Assembly: GCA_944323645.1 (NCBI GenBank)
Contig: CALUTE010000014.1
Coordinates: forward strand, 1-56,263
Source of the DNA: an uncultured Helicobacter sp.
GTDB taxonomy: Bacteria > Campylobacterota > Campylobacteria > Campylobacterales > Helicobacteraceae
Length of the DNA: 56,263 nt
Direction of reading: 5' to 3'
A program made the position numbers and the translations under genes. This document shows positions 1 through 7,304 of the stretch, one piece after another; the first letter of the stretch is position 1; the number at the start of each line of letters is the position of its first letter. Under the pieces are notes generated by a model. It searched no databases and had not been told where the DNA came from. It worked only from the letters and a program-made list of their open reading frames with translations.

Positions 1-2
1 AC

Positions 3-689
3 TTGCTTATTTCTAGTGTTGTAGCTGCAGGGCTACTAGGTGGTATAGCAAATGCAAAAAGTGGTGCGTTTGTAGGAGTTAATGTTGGTGTGCCTATCAC
101 AACACCAGAGTATAAAGGGGGGCTTAGAACTGGAAGCGAACAATTTCCAAATTCTGGTGTTGGCTATGCTCTTGGTGTGGATTTAGGGTATAAGCAAATG
201 TTTGGTGAGGGAATGTTTGGTTTGCGCTACTATGTGGATTATTATTTCTCACAATCTTTTGGATCAAAAACGACCCAAATAGCACCTACTTCTCTTGATG
301 TGACTATTGATGCTACTATTTCTCAACATCTTGTCAATGCTAATATTGATGTGTTGTTTAATCCTCTCTCTTGGCTTGGTGTGTATGTAGGGATTGGTGT
401 GGGGTATCAAGGGTTTGCACCGGTTTATAGTGTTACTTCTCCAAATCCACAAAATCCACAGCCGGCTACCACCACAACTGATGAAGGTGTCAAAGGTGGC
501 TTCTCCTTGCCTCTTAATGTTGGGCTAAATTTTAATCTTGGAGAATCCCATGCGCTTAATGTAGGAGCAAAGATTCCGCTTGTTGGCTATGATTATTCTA
601 TAGCAAGCTTTATGAACACTCCAATACCAGATTCTTCTGTGGGACTTCGCTCTTATATCATAAAAGTAGGATATAGCTATACATTCTAA
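3..689 (+). CDS. Outer membrane beta-barrel protein (5' end outside window)
   Basis: This is the C-terminal bulk of a Helicobacter-type outer membrane protein. The visible reading frame opens with a hydrophobic signal-peptide segment (LISSVVAAGLLGG) ending in the cleavage-like site ANA-KS, so only a few N-terminal codons are missing; the TTG at base 3 is probably an internal Leu codon, not the start. The mature part of about 210 residues is rich in alternating aromatic and polar strands (GLRYYVDYYFS, GIGVGYQGF) and ends in YSYTF, the terminal-Phe signature read by the BAM complex. This fits the Helicobacter OMP family (Hop/Hor-like). Specific ligand or function cannot be read from the sequence. 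It converges on the minus-strand ATPase gene; a perfect 8-bp stem hairpin follows the stop. Confidence 0.8.
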   Translation: MLISSVVAAGLLGGIANAKSGAFVGVNVGVPITTPEYKGGLRTGSEQFPNSGVGYALGVDLGYKQMFGEGMFGLRYYVDYYFSQSFGSKTTQIAPTSLDVTIDATISQHLVNANIDVLFNPLSWLGVYVGIGVGYQGFAPVYSVTSPNPQNPQPATTTTDEGVKGGFSLPLNVGLNFNLGESHALNVGAKIPLVGYDYSIASFMNTPIPDSSVGLRSYIIKVGYSYTF

Positions 690-711
690 TTTGAGTCCTT
701 GCCAGATTCTG

Positions 712-736
712 CGCTTTGCTAGACTTTGGCAAAGCG
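712..736. terminator. Hairpin after the OMP gene
   Basis: CGCTTTGC (712-719) and GCAAAGCG (729-736) form a perfect 8-bp stem with a 9-nt loop, 22 bases after the OMP stop codon. There is no good T-run after it on the plus strand, so intrinsic termination is only a guess; it may instead protect the mRNA 3' end. Confidence 0.4.
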
Positions 737-782
737 GTGTATAAACTTTAGATTCTAAACCAAATCTAGAAAAGATATTTCA

Positions 783-801
783 CTATCGCTCAAAGCGATA
801 G
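783..801. repeat. Perfect 8-bp stem, 3-nt loop inverted repeat
   Basis: CTATCGCT (783-790), CAA, AGCGATAG (794-801). Plus-strand continuation is CTTCTTT. It lies between converging genes and could end transcription from either side; no long U-tract supports this strongly. Confidence 0.4.
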
Positions 802-833
802 CTTCTTTGGTAATACGACGAAAATTCCAGAAA

Positions 834-991
834 CTTAGATTCTGTATAAAGCCATTTTCAAACCTTGCTTACAAGGTGAAGAATCTAAAAAGATAGAATC
901 TAATCCTATCTTAGAGCTTTAGTCAAATATCCGCAGAATCTAAGATTTTGTGCTTTATCAGGGTTTGAGAATGGTATTTATAGAATCTAAG
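834..991. repeat. Long imperfect inverted repeat in the 690-1019 spacer
   Basis: The arm at 834-864 (starting CTTAGATTCTG) is the near-exact reverse complement of the arm at 962-991 (ending AGAATCTAAG), with only about 4-5 differences over 30 bases. The 97-bp interior carries three more AGAATCTA words and a small GATAG/CTATC stem. The spacer 690-1019 holds no convincing gene; apart from this structure and the two hairpins just upstream I see nothing in it. Confidence 0.55.
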
Positions 992-1019
992 TGGCAAGAT
1001 TGCAGAATCCAAAGCCCCT

Positions 1020-1811
1020 CTATACAAGCCCTCTTTGATAGCTTATCACAAATTCTTTGGCGATCCTTGCGTTGCGCCCTCCCATTTTTGTGGCAAAATT
1101 TAGTGCCTCTTGTCGTAAAGGGTGCGGTGAGGCTAAATCTTGTGAAGTAAGCATTGTAGCATCACCTAGAAAATGCCCAACACATTCTAAATACTCCCGT
1201 GTACCCAAGTCATAAAACCCAATTTGCAAACCAAATCGATCGCTAAATGAAAGCTCTTCTTGTATGATAGGGGAGTCTTTGGGAGAATCTAAATCGCTAG
1301 ATTCTACGATTCTGCGGATATTGGAAGTTGCATAAATAAGGATATTGTCCGCGCGCGCCTCAAGCGAGCCCTCAAGCACGCTTTTGATACTTTTGTAAGA
1401 ATCATCGCCAATGCGAAATGACAAATCATCGCAAAAGATAATAAAACGATATGCGTGCAGTAAGCGCAATGTATCAAAAACCAAAGGCAGCAGCAAAATA
1501 TCCTTGCTATCAAGCTCAAGCACACGCAAGTTATTGCCAGAATGTAGATGTGGTAGGAGAGTAGCTTTTACAAGAGAGCTTTTGCCACAGCCGCGCGCTC
1601 CCCAAAGCAAAGCGTGTAATGCCTCTTTTTTTTCTAAAAATGCTATAGTGTTGGCTGCGAGTTTTTGGGCTTGGTCTTGGATACCGAGTAGGGGTGGTAT
1701 TGTGTCAAATTGTGTGATTGTATGCAGATAACAAAAGCTATCTATACGGCGCAAAACAAAGGCTTTCTGCTTTTCCCAATCAACATCAAATAATGTTTTT
1801 ATATCTCCCAT
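1020..1811 (-). CDS. DUF815-type P-loop ATPase
   Basis: A 263-residue AAA-type ATPase of the DUF815 group. The Walker A motif is GARGCGKSS in the middle of the protein and Walker B is IIFCDDLSF; the arrangement (short N-terminal region, P-loop, Walker B with two Asp, a SNIRR stretch, then an ISFSDRFGLQIGF-like segment and a C-terminal helical part ending in GGRNARIAKEF) matches DUF815 proteins known from many bacteria. The substrate is unknown. The start ATG is preceded by AAAGGAG at good spacing. It lies 40 bp downstream of csd4 on the same strand, so the two are probably cotranscribed. A close inverted pair of the AGAATCTA word sits within the gene at 1284-1305. Confidence 0.8.
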   Translation of the reverse strand: MGDIKTLFDVDWEKQKAFVLRRIDSFCYLHTITQFDTIPPLLGIQDQAQKLAANTIAFLEKKEALHALLWGARGCGKSSLVKATLLPHLHSGNNLRVLELDSKDILLLPLVFDTLRLLHAYRFIIFCDDLSFRIGDDSYKSIKSVLEGSLEARADNILIYATSNIRRIVESSDLDSPKDSPIIQEELSFSDRFGLQIGFYDLGTREYLECVGHFLGDATMLTSQDLASPHPLRQEALNFATKMGGRNARIAKEFVISYQRGLV

Positions 1812-1851
1812 TTACTCTCCTTTGCAAATGTCATAGCAGAAAGGGACTTAC

Positions 1852-3756
1852 TTATTGTTTGGGGGCAGAAAAATCAAGCACCACCATACCACTAAAAACC
1901 TCTTTTATGCGCGGCTTTGGTGGAGTAGATTTTGTTGTATTGGGGTTTTTGGTTGTTTCACCTCCATAGTATAACAACCTCTCAAGAATATAACCCCTAA
2001 CCTTGCGCCCATAGAAATCATATTCTACTTGCGCCCACGCTCCCATAGGAGAATCCATCTTGCCAATCACAAGTACCTTACGTCCCATTGGGGCTTTTGC
2101 AATGATCGCAGAATCTATAGATGGCTCTGCACGTACGTGGGCTAGATTGACTTGTACTTGGGCGTTACCGCGTTCATTGCCTCCATAGTATAACAACCTC
2201 TCAAGAATATAACCCCTAACCTTGCGCCCATAGAAATCATATTCTACTTGCGCCCACGCTCCCATAGGAGAATCCATCTTGCCAATCACAAGTACCTTAC
2301 GTCCCATTGGGGCTTTTGCAATGATCGCAGAATCTATAGATGGCTCTGCACGTACGTGGGCTAGATTGACTTGTACTTGGGCGTTATTATCAGTACTTGG
2401 AGGCAGCTTGTTTATTTCCTGTTGAGGCGCGGTGGGCTGTGGTGTTTCTTGGGGTATTTCTGTGCGCGTGTAAAATTCGAGACGATAGAGATTTGCTTTA
2501 GTATCAAGGCTAGCATTCGGATTAAGCATAGCCTTTGTTAGGGTGTTAGCTTTTTGATTGGCAAGTCCAACGACATTAATGCGTATTTGTGCGTTTTGAT
2601 TGTGAGCTTTCAAAGAAGCATTAGCCGCATTGCGCAATGATTCCAAATCGACTGATTCTGCTACTTGTATTGTGGTTCCTACGCGTATTTGTTGTTCTTT
2701 GTTGTCGATACGCGCTTTAAATGGCTCTAGCTGTGTTCCAAACTCTATGGTGTAGGGTTGCAGTCTTGTCATCACATTGTTGCCATATTTGAGGAGAAAG
2801 AGATTTTCTTTTGGGAGCAAACCCAAAATCTTGTTGCTAGATTCTATGTGTATTTCACCAAAATCTTTGCCTTTGGGTAGGGGGAAGTTTGTTTGGCTTG
2901 CGCGCAAGCCAAAAAGTGGCATAAATGGCATACCCTCTATGGAAAATGTTTGCTTTGGGTTATTAATAACAGCTTGCACTTGTTGTGGCGTTAGCTCAAA
3001 ATCTCGCTCAAAGCCAATCCCCATTCTAGTAAGTAGTGCCTCAATTGCAAGGAGATGATAAAATACGCGCTCTGCTACGGGCAGTTCTTTACTTGCTTCA
3101 TTAGCGTAGGCGGGCTTACCTTGGTTGATTGCATAAAAGGTGAGGGCTTTTTGCATTTCTTTATCTAGCTGTGCTGTTTGTGTGTTGCGCAGGTGGTATC
3201 GGTGCAGTGGTTTTAAAATATGTGTGTTGATATGCTCAATAATAGTTAGGGCATTTTTTTCTAGCTCGCCAAACTGCACCCCAGCAAGATCTTTTTGATC
3301 GATGATTGTGCAATTTCCCCAGCGGTTTGGATTGAGTAGTGCGTTTTCATATGTTGTGCGAAAATAACCACTCCCATCGTGTAGATGCAAGATGGCGCTA
3401 ACTTCTTTTTGTCGGATAACTTCTTTGATATGGGCAATCACAAAAGCTTCCTTGTCATTTGGATCAAGTTTGGCAAATTTACGATTCATATCACCATAGA
3501 TTCCGCGATGATTGCGCAACATAGAATGCGGGTTTAGTACCGGCACAACCCAAACGCTACCATTTTTTATAGTGTAGTGGTTTAAAAAAATATTGGTTGT
3601 ATTAAATCCACCCGGCTCATCACCTTGAATACCTCCAATAATTAAAAGCGTTGGTGTAGGGCTTATGTTTTTCTTTATTAATTCAAAATCGAGTACTCGC
3701 AACTCTTTAGCTGCAAGCGATAAACACAGCAATATTCCTATAATAATACAACGCAT
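1852..3756 (-). CDS. csd4: Csd4/Pgp1-like D,L-carboxypeptidase with duplicated SH3 domain
   Basis: Periplasmic zinc carboxypeptidase (M14 family) that trims peptidoglycan tripeptides to dipeptides; in Helicobacter pylori Csd4 and Campylobacter jejuni Pgp1 it is needed for helical cell shape. Residues 1-17 are a signal peptide. The metal site is the unusual Csd4 type, Gln-Glu-His: Q44 and E47 in GGIQGDEPGG and H126 in HLHDGSG; E221 in NEASKEL is the likely catalytic Glu. A middle domain (about 240-440) is followed by a proline/glutamine linker and two SH3-like domains. H. pylori Csd4 is about 440 residues with one such domain; here the protein is 634 residues because 69 residues are repeated exactly, separated by NERG. 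Upstream neighbour in the opposite direction is the HP1076-like gene, as in H. pylori. Confidence 0.9.
   Translation of the reverse strand: MRCIIIGILLCLSLAAKELRVLDFELIKKNISPTPTLLIIGGIQGDEPGGFNTTNIFLNHYTIKNGSVWVVPVLNPHSMLRNHRGIYGDMNRKFAKLDPNDKEAFVIAHIKEVIRQKEVSAILHLHDGSGYFRTTYENALLNPNRWGNCTIIDQKDLAGVQFGELEKNALTIIEHINTHILKPLHRYHLRNTQTAQLDKEMQKALTFYAINQGKPAYANEASKELPVAERVFYHLLAIEALLTRMGIGFERDFELTPQQVQAVINNPKQTFSIEGMPFMPLFGLRASQTNFPLPKGKDFGEIHIESSNKILGLLPKENLFLLKYGNNVMTRLQPYTIEFGTQLEPFKARIDNKEQQIRVGTTIQVAESVDLESLRNAANASLKAHNQNAQIRINVVGLANQKANTLTKAMLNPNASLDTKANLYRLEFYTRTEIPQETPQPTAPQQEINKLPPSTDNNAQVQVNLAHVRAEPSIDSAIIAKAPMGRKVLVIGKMDSPMGAWAQVEYDFYGRKVRGYILERLLYYGGNERGNAQVQVNLAHVRAEPSIDSAIIAKAPMGRKVLVIGKMDSPMGAWAQVEYDFYGRKVRGYILERLLYYGGETTKNPNTTKSTPPKPRIKEVFSGMVVLDFSAPKQ
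1961..2167 (-). repeat. SH3-coding tandem repeat, copy 1 (C-terminal copy)
   Basis: 207 bp base-for-base identical, as far as I can align by eye, to 2180-2386. Encodes the 69-residue SH3-like unit from NAQVQVNLAHVRAEPS to LLYYGG. Period with the next copy is 219 bp, a multiple of three, so the frame is kept. Confidence 0.9.
2180..2386 (-). repeat. SH3-coding tandem repeat, copy 2 (N-terminal copy)
   Basis: Second copy of the 207-bp unit; the 12-bp spacer 2168-2179 encodes NERG. Identity at synonymous positions shows the duplication is recent or kept uniform by recombination. Confidence 0.9.
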
Positions 3757-3786
3757 TTTCTTCCTTAGATTATAAATAAATCTAGG

Positions 3787-3792
3787 ATTATA
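3787..3792 (-). promoter_or_regulatory. Probable sigma-70 -10 element of csd4
   Basis: Reads TATAAT on the minus strand, 31 bases before the csd4 ATG, with AAGGAA as ribosome binding site. Campylobacterota promoters typically lack a clear -35 box, so the -10 is the main visible signal. Confidence 0.5.
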
Positions 3793-3812
3793 GCAGGATT
3801 TTTGCTAATTTT

Positions 3813-3829
3813 GGGAACACTAAGTGCTT
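3813..3829 (+). promoter_or_regulatory. RpoN (sigma-54) promoter of the HP1076-like gene
   Basis: GGGAACACTAAGTGCTT has GG and GC exactly 10 bases apart, the -24/-12 layout of sigma-54, and matches the flaB promoter of this window (TGGAACAGCTATTGCTT) at most positions. The predicted start site is about 25 bases before the ATG. HP1076 belongs to the RpoN flagellar regulon in H. pylori. Confidence 0.7.
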
Positions 3830-3861
3830 GGGTATGATAATTTTATAGTAAAGGGGCAGCT

Positions 3862-4398
3862 ATGCAACAAAAAGATATTCTCGAGACTTTTAAGAAGTAT
3901 GTGGGAGAATTTGGGCTTTCTCAAAAATTCCAAATACCACTATGTAAGACACAGCGCATTCAAAACTTTGGTGAAGATATAAAGAGCGCAAATGAGCTTA
4001 CTGGCGCACTACAAACTCTAAAAATAACATTCAAGAAAATATTAGATATAGCAAGTATGCTTGGCAGTGATGAAGTGCAAGATAGTCTTGTCTCCTATCA
4101 AATTCAAGAAAAAATTGCCCAATGTCATTTTATGGGTAACGACTTATTTGATGCGGTTTTGAGTGCCAAAATAGGCAATCAGCAGATTGTATTTGAAAAC
4201 CCATCTCCTATGCCTTTGCTTGACCGAGGTGATTTGTCGGGGTTTGTAGGATATATACAGGATAAGCTTGGAGAGATTACGCAAACACTTGGGGTTTTAA
4301 GTGAAGCAATTTGCAATGAAAAACTTTTTGGTAAGCAAGAAAGTGTATCTATGGATTTTGAACATTTTGATCCAAAGGCATTTAAAAAGATGTTCTAA
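3862..4398 (+). CDS. HP1076-like flagellar FliS co-chaperone
   Basis: A 178-residue, largely helical cytosolic protein next to csd4, the place of HP1076 in H. pylori (HP1075 is Csd4). HP1076 binds the flagellin export chaperone FliS and broadens or steadies its action. Length (about 170 residues in H. pylori), helical make-up (for example ANELTGALQTLKITFKKIL and GFVGYIQDKLGEITQTLGVLSEAI) and the RpoN promoter in front all agree. There is no signal peptide or membrane segment. The ATG is preceded by AAGGGGC. Identification rests on context, size and promoter as much as on residues, so it is good but not certain. A 24-bp palindrome downstream ends the transcript. Confidence 0.75.
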   Translation: MQQKDILETFKKYVGEFGLSQKFQIPLCKTQRIQNFGEDIKSANELTGALQTLKITFKKILDIASMLGSDEVQDSLVSYQIQEKIAQCHFMGNDLFDAVLSAKIGNQQIVFENPSPMPLLDRGDLSGFVGYIQDKLGEITQTLGVLSEAICNEKLFGKQESVSMDFEHFDPKAFKKMF

Positions 4399-4460
4399 AA
4401 CAAAGATAGTGCCTAAAGAAAGCAAAATCTGCAAAATATTTCGTGCAGAATCTACTCTAT

Positions 4461-4484
4461 AAACAACAAAGTACTTTGTTGTTT
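4461..4484. terminator. Bidirectional terminator, 24-bp perfect palindrome
   Basis: AAACAACAAA, GTAC, TTTGTTGTTT: a stem of 10 bp around a GTAC loop, T-rich on the plus strand (GTTTTATT) and A-rich before it, so it has U-tracts in both directions. It sits between the converging HP1076-like and DUF354 genes. Confidence 0.75.
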
Positions 4485-4502
4485 TATTGGATTTGTTTGG
4501 CT

Positions 4503-5693
4503 TTATTTGTAGAAGCGATCATAGATAATATGCACGATTGATTCTAGTATTTCTTCGAGGTGTTGTGCTATGGTTTTTGTGAGTGGGTGATTGTCGCTAG
4601 CTTTTGGCGTAGTGCTTGAAGCCTGCACATTGCTTGAGCGCACAAAAAGATTTTTGACATCTTTGCGTACAAAGCCTTGATTGCAATAGTTTTGGAAGGC
4701 TGCATATACTTCTTGAAGTGTTTTTGTATGTGTCATAAGGTTGTTTTTTATTAGGTAAATATCGTGATAGAGCAGGAGTGATCGTGTAGAGATTGTTGGG
4801 ATTCCAAGAAAACATGCTTCAAGATTCATAGTTCCTCCTCCGCCCAACATCATATCAGCACGACTATAGAGCTCTAGAGGGTTAAGACGTTTTTTTAGAA
4901 ATTCTACATTTGGATAGTTGCCAAATTCTTTGTGTAAATATTCTTCTTCATAGCGCGGTATGATTAGGATTTGCGCTAGATCTTTGCGCGCCAATAAATG
5001 AACACTCTCATACCATAGTGACAGTTTAGATCGTACATAATGGGCTTTATACTCTTCTTCACGTGCGATAACATAGGGTTTTTGGTTTTTTGGTTGGTAT
5101 TTGCGTGTTGGCTTTTTGGCATGTAAATATAGGGCAGAATCTATGCAATCATACATATAAATATTGTCCGCTTCTATGCCAAAAGCCCTATACACATCAC
5201 TTGGTATGACAAATGGGTGAAAAATTATTGAAGAGAGTGGCAGGGTTAGGCGCGAAAGCAGGGTAATATCAGCGCAAGAAAAGTTATGTCCAGCAATGGG
5301 GGTATCTGAAAAATGTACAATCGGAATCCCAAGCCCAAAAGCACACTGTGCCCCCTCCACACTCGCACCAGCTAAAAATACTTTGGGAAGCTTATATCGG
5401 TCTGTCATATTAAGTGTGGCAAATAGCGCAAGAAATGCTTCTTGGCGTTGCATTCTTGCACGCAATTTTCCTTCTAGATTCTCACCCCCATATCCACCAA
5501 GACAGTGCAGGAGCACCGAATGGTTGTTGTGAGTGAGGGTATGGAGTTGTAACATATCAAGTATTTCTTTGCACTCTTCATAGCCCGAACTTTCTCGAGT
5601 TGTGATGAGAACAGAATCTAGTGTTAAGAGCTTAGGCAAAAATGCAGAAAAAAAGAGTGCATATTTTGGGTCAGTAATATCAATCCAAATCAT
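4503..5693 (-). CDS. DUF354 family protein (GT-B-like fold)
   Basis: A 396-residue protein of the DUF354 family, which resembles UDP-N-acetylglucosamine 2-epimerase and GT-B glycosyltransferases in fold. It opens with MIWIDITDPKYALFF, typical for the family, carries a GGYGGENLEGKL segment near residue 68, and near residue 282 the GGGGTMNLEACFLGIPTIS motif that corresponds to the nucleotide-sugar binding loop of GT-B enzymes. No signal peptide. The reaction is unknown; a role in a surface sugar is inferred from fold only. It starts 4 bases after the ThrE_2 gene stop, so it is cotranscribed with the exporter pair, with no obvious functional link. Confidence 0.75.
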   Translation of the reverse strand: MIWIDITDPKYALFFSAFLPKLLTLDSVLITTRESSGYEECKEILDMLQLHTLTHNNHSVLLHCLGGYGGENLEGKLRARMQRQEAFLALFATLNMTDRYKLPKVFLAGASVEGAQCAFGLGIPIVHFSDTPIAGHNFSCADITLLSRLTLPLSSIIFHPFVIPSDVYRAFGIEADNIYMYDCIDSALYLHAKKPTRKYQPKNQKPYVIAREEEYKAHYVRSKLSLWYESVHLLARKDLAQILIIPRYEEEYLHKEFGNYPNVEFLKKRLNPLELYSRADMMLGGGGTMNLEACFLGIPTISTRSLLLYHDIYLIKNNLMTHTKTLQEVYAAFQNYCNQGFVRKDVKNLFVRSSNVQASSTTPKASDNHPLTKTIAQHLEEILESIVHIIYDRFYK

Positions 5694-5696
5694 TTC

Positions 5697-6272
5697 TCAA
5701 TGGTCGCGCACACTAAATTTTTTTATTCCTCGTGTCATCATAAAGCTTTGTTCATAAAAGATTGAAAGCACAATCAGTGTGCCAGCCACGAGCGCAAGAG
5801 AAACAGAAAACATAATTGTGAAATTATCAAAAAAGATAAATAAATATTCTAAGCGCGCTTTGTCATTGGTTTGTTGTACAAATGTAAGGAGCGAAAGAAT
5901 GCTTTTGTAACCATAACTTCCCGGAAACATTGGTAGAAGAGATGGGAAAACAATTACTTCAATAGGCGTTTTTACGCGTTTAGCAACCACGATCGCCAAA
6001 AGGCTTATACACAAGCTTGCACAAAAGCTTGCTCCAACAAAACTAAACACAGGTATTTGCATAAGTGCCAAGCGAATATCATAGCCAAGTCCAGCAAATA
6101 AGGCACTCCAAAGTAATGTGCGTTTAAGTGGATTGAGCCCATAAGCAAACCCAAATCCTGCTACAAAAGCAAAGCAAAAATCCAAAATAAACGATAAAAG
6201 CAGAGAATTATGCCAAGTTGTCGCATACAGAGCTTCCTGCAAGTGCGGATATTGTGCTAATATATCAGGCAT
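5697..6272 (-). CDS. Threonine/serine exporter, ThrE C-terminal-type subunit
   Basis: A 191-residue integral membrane protein with about five hydrophobic segments. It matches the DUF3815/ThrE_2 half of ThrE-type exporters: PSLLPMFPGSYGYKSILSLL is the family's conserved PGxxxY-like loop. Together with the next gene it makes the split form of the exporter, which in other bacteria moves threonine, serine or related small acids out of the cell. Its ATG lies 8 bp inside the end of the partner gene, giving translational coupling and fixed stoichiometry. Substrate here is not shown by sequence. Confidence 0.8.
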   Translation of the reverse strand: MPDILAQYPHLQEALYATTWHNSLLLSFILDFCFAFVAGFGFAYGLNPLKRTLLWSALFAGLGYDIRLALMQIPVFSFVGASFCASLCISLLAIVVAKRVKTPIEVIVFPSLLPMFPGSYGYKSILSLLTFVQQTNDKARLEYLFIFFDNFTIMFSVSLALVAGTLIVLSIFYEQSFMMTRGIKKFSVRDH

Positions 6273-7161
6273 TTAAAATACTCATTTCAGCAATAGCAAG
6301 TGTGAGATAAACTCCAGCAGCAAGACAAATCATTAGCACCATCATATTGATTGTACGTGAAATACCCATAAGAGTATTTTCGTGGATAATATCTACAAAA
6401 GCATTAATAATAAGTGCTCCAGGAATGAGATACAAGATACTACCGCCAATTGCTACATCAGGCGTGTGTGTAAATCCAAGCCATACACCAATATATGCCA
6501 CAAATGACACAATGAAAGAAGTAAAAAGCAGTTGTGCGCGATTGTCAAGTCGAATACGCACAAAGATTTGGCGCACCCAAAATCCAACAAATGTACCAAA
6601 AAAAATACACAAAAGCGCACCAAAGTCTCCATCAAAGAGCTTGCAAAAAGTAGCATTACCAAGTGAGATGACAACTGCACCAAGTGCTATTGGCATAGTT
6701 TTTTGCGAACAGATGTATTGAAATTGCGCGCGAGCTTCTTTTAAGGAGAGATGCTCGTCATAAACCTGCCAGCTTAAAGCACTGAGATTTGAAATAAGTG
6801 CAAGGTTCATACTAAGATAGGTGTTTTGTATTACTTGCGTGCGGCGATTGTTGTAGTCTTGGATGTCGGCAATGTTTATGGTGATATATTTTAAAAATAC
6901 GCTTAAATGCACTTCATATCCAAAGCTTTTGCCGATTCTGTCTGTGCATTTTATAACGCGTGAAGTGTATGCACCATTTTCAAGAAGCGTACTAGCATAA
7001 GCACATAAAAAATCACACGCCTCCTCAATGGTAGGCTTTTGTGTTTGATTTGTAGCATTTAGATTCTCGGTGATTTGTGTAGAATCTATAGCGTGCGAGA
7101 TGTTAGATTCTATAGAATGGATGGTGGGCATTTGGGGTGAATTTGGCATTGTTGTGCGCAT
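6265..7161 (-). CDS. Threonine/serine exporter, ThrE N-terminal-type (DUF1212) subunit
   Basis: A 298-residue protein whose first 45 residues are a polar, Asn/Thr-rich tail, followed by the cytoplasmic DUF1212 domain (ACDFLCAYASTLLENGAYTSRV, the family's conserved opening with the GAxTxR motif) and about five membrane segments from residue 160 on, including the conserved PGALIINAFVDIIHENTLMGISR stretch in part (PGALI...). Partner of the downstream ThrE_2-like gene, which overlaps it by 8 bp. The long polar N-terminus is unusual; a later start at M5 or M11 is possible, but no better ribosome site was found. Three copies of the AGAATCTA word fall within 52 bp of this tail-coding DNA (7060-7111). 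Confidence 0.8.
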   Translation of the reverse strand: MRTTMPNSPQMPTIHSIESNISHAIDSTQITENLNATNQTQKPTIEEACDFLCAYASTLLENGAYTSRVIKCTDRIGKSFGYEVHLSVFLKYITINIADIQDYNNRRTQVIQNTYLSMNLALISNLSALSWQVYDEHLSLKEARAQFQYICSQKTMPIALGAVVISLGNATFCKLFDGDFGALLCIFFGTFVGFWVRQIFVRIRLDNRAQLLFTSFIVSFVAYIGVWLGFTHTPDVAIGGSILYLIPGALIINAFVDIIHENTLMGISRTINMMVLMICLAAGVYLTLAIAEMSILNA

Positions 7162-7201
7162 TGTGTCTCTCTATGAGATGGATTCTAACAAACCTTACTA
7201 T

Positions 7202-7207
7202 ATTGTA
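7202..7207 (-). promoter_or_regulatory. Candidate -10 element for the thrE-like pair
   Basis: Reads TACAAT on the minus strand, about 40 bases before the ATG at 7161, in the divergent spacer shared with the amidohydrolase gene. Confidence 0.35.
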
Positions 7208-7304
7208 GTGCATTTTTTATTAAGATTTCATAAGCCATAGGGCAGAATAGTGTATCGTGCATTTAGTCATAGCTCTTGTGGTCTTGCGAGTTGAAGGAGA
7301 TTTT

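Noticed and set aside
950-1150. Plus-strand open frame of 66 codons overlapping the DUF815 gene end
   Set aside because: It crosses into the opposite-strand ATPase gene and has no ribosome site or family resemblance.
1961-2386. Direct repeat that might be taken for a CRISPR or mobile repeat
   Set aside because: It is an in-frame duplication inside csd4 encoding a known domain type; there are only two copies and no spacers.
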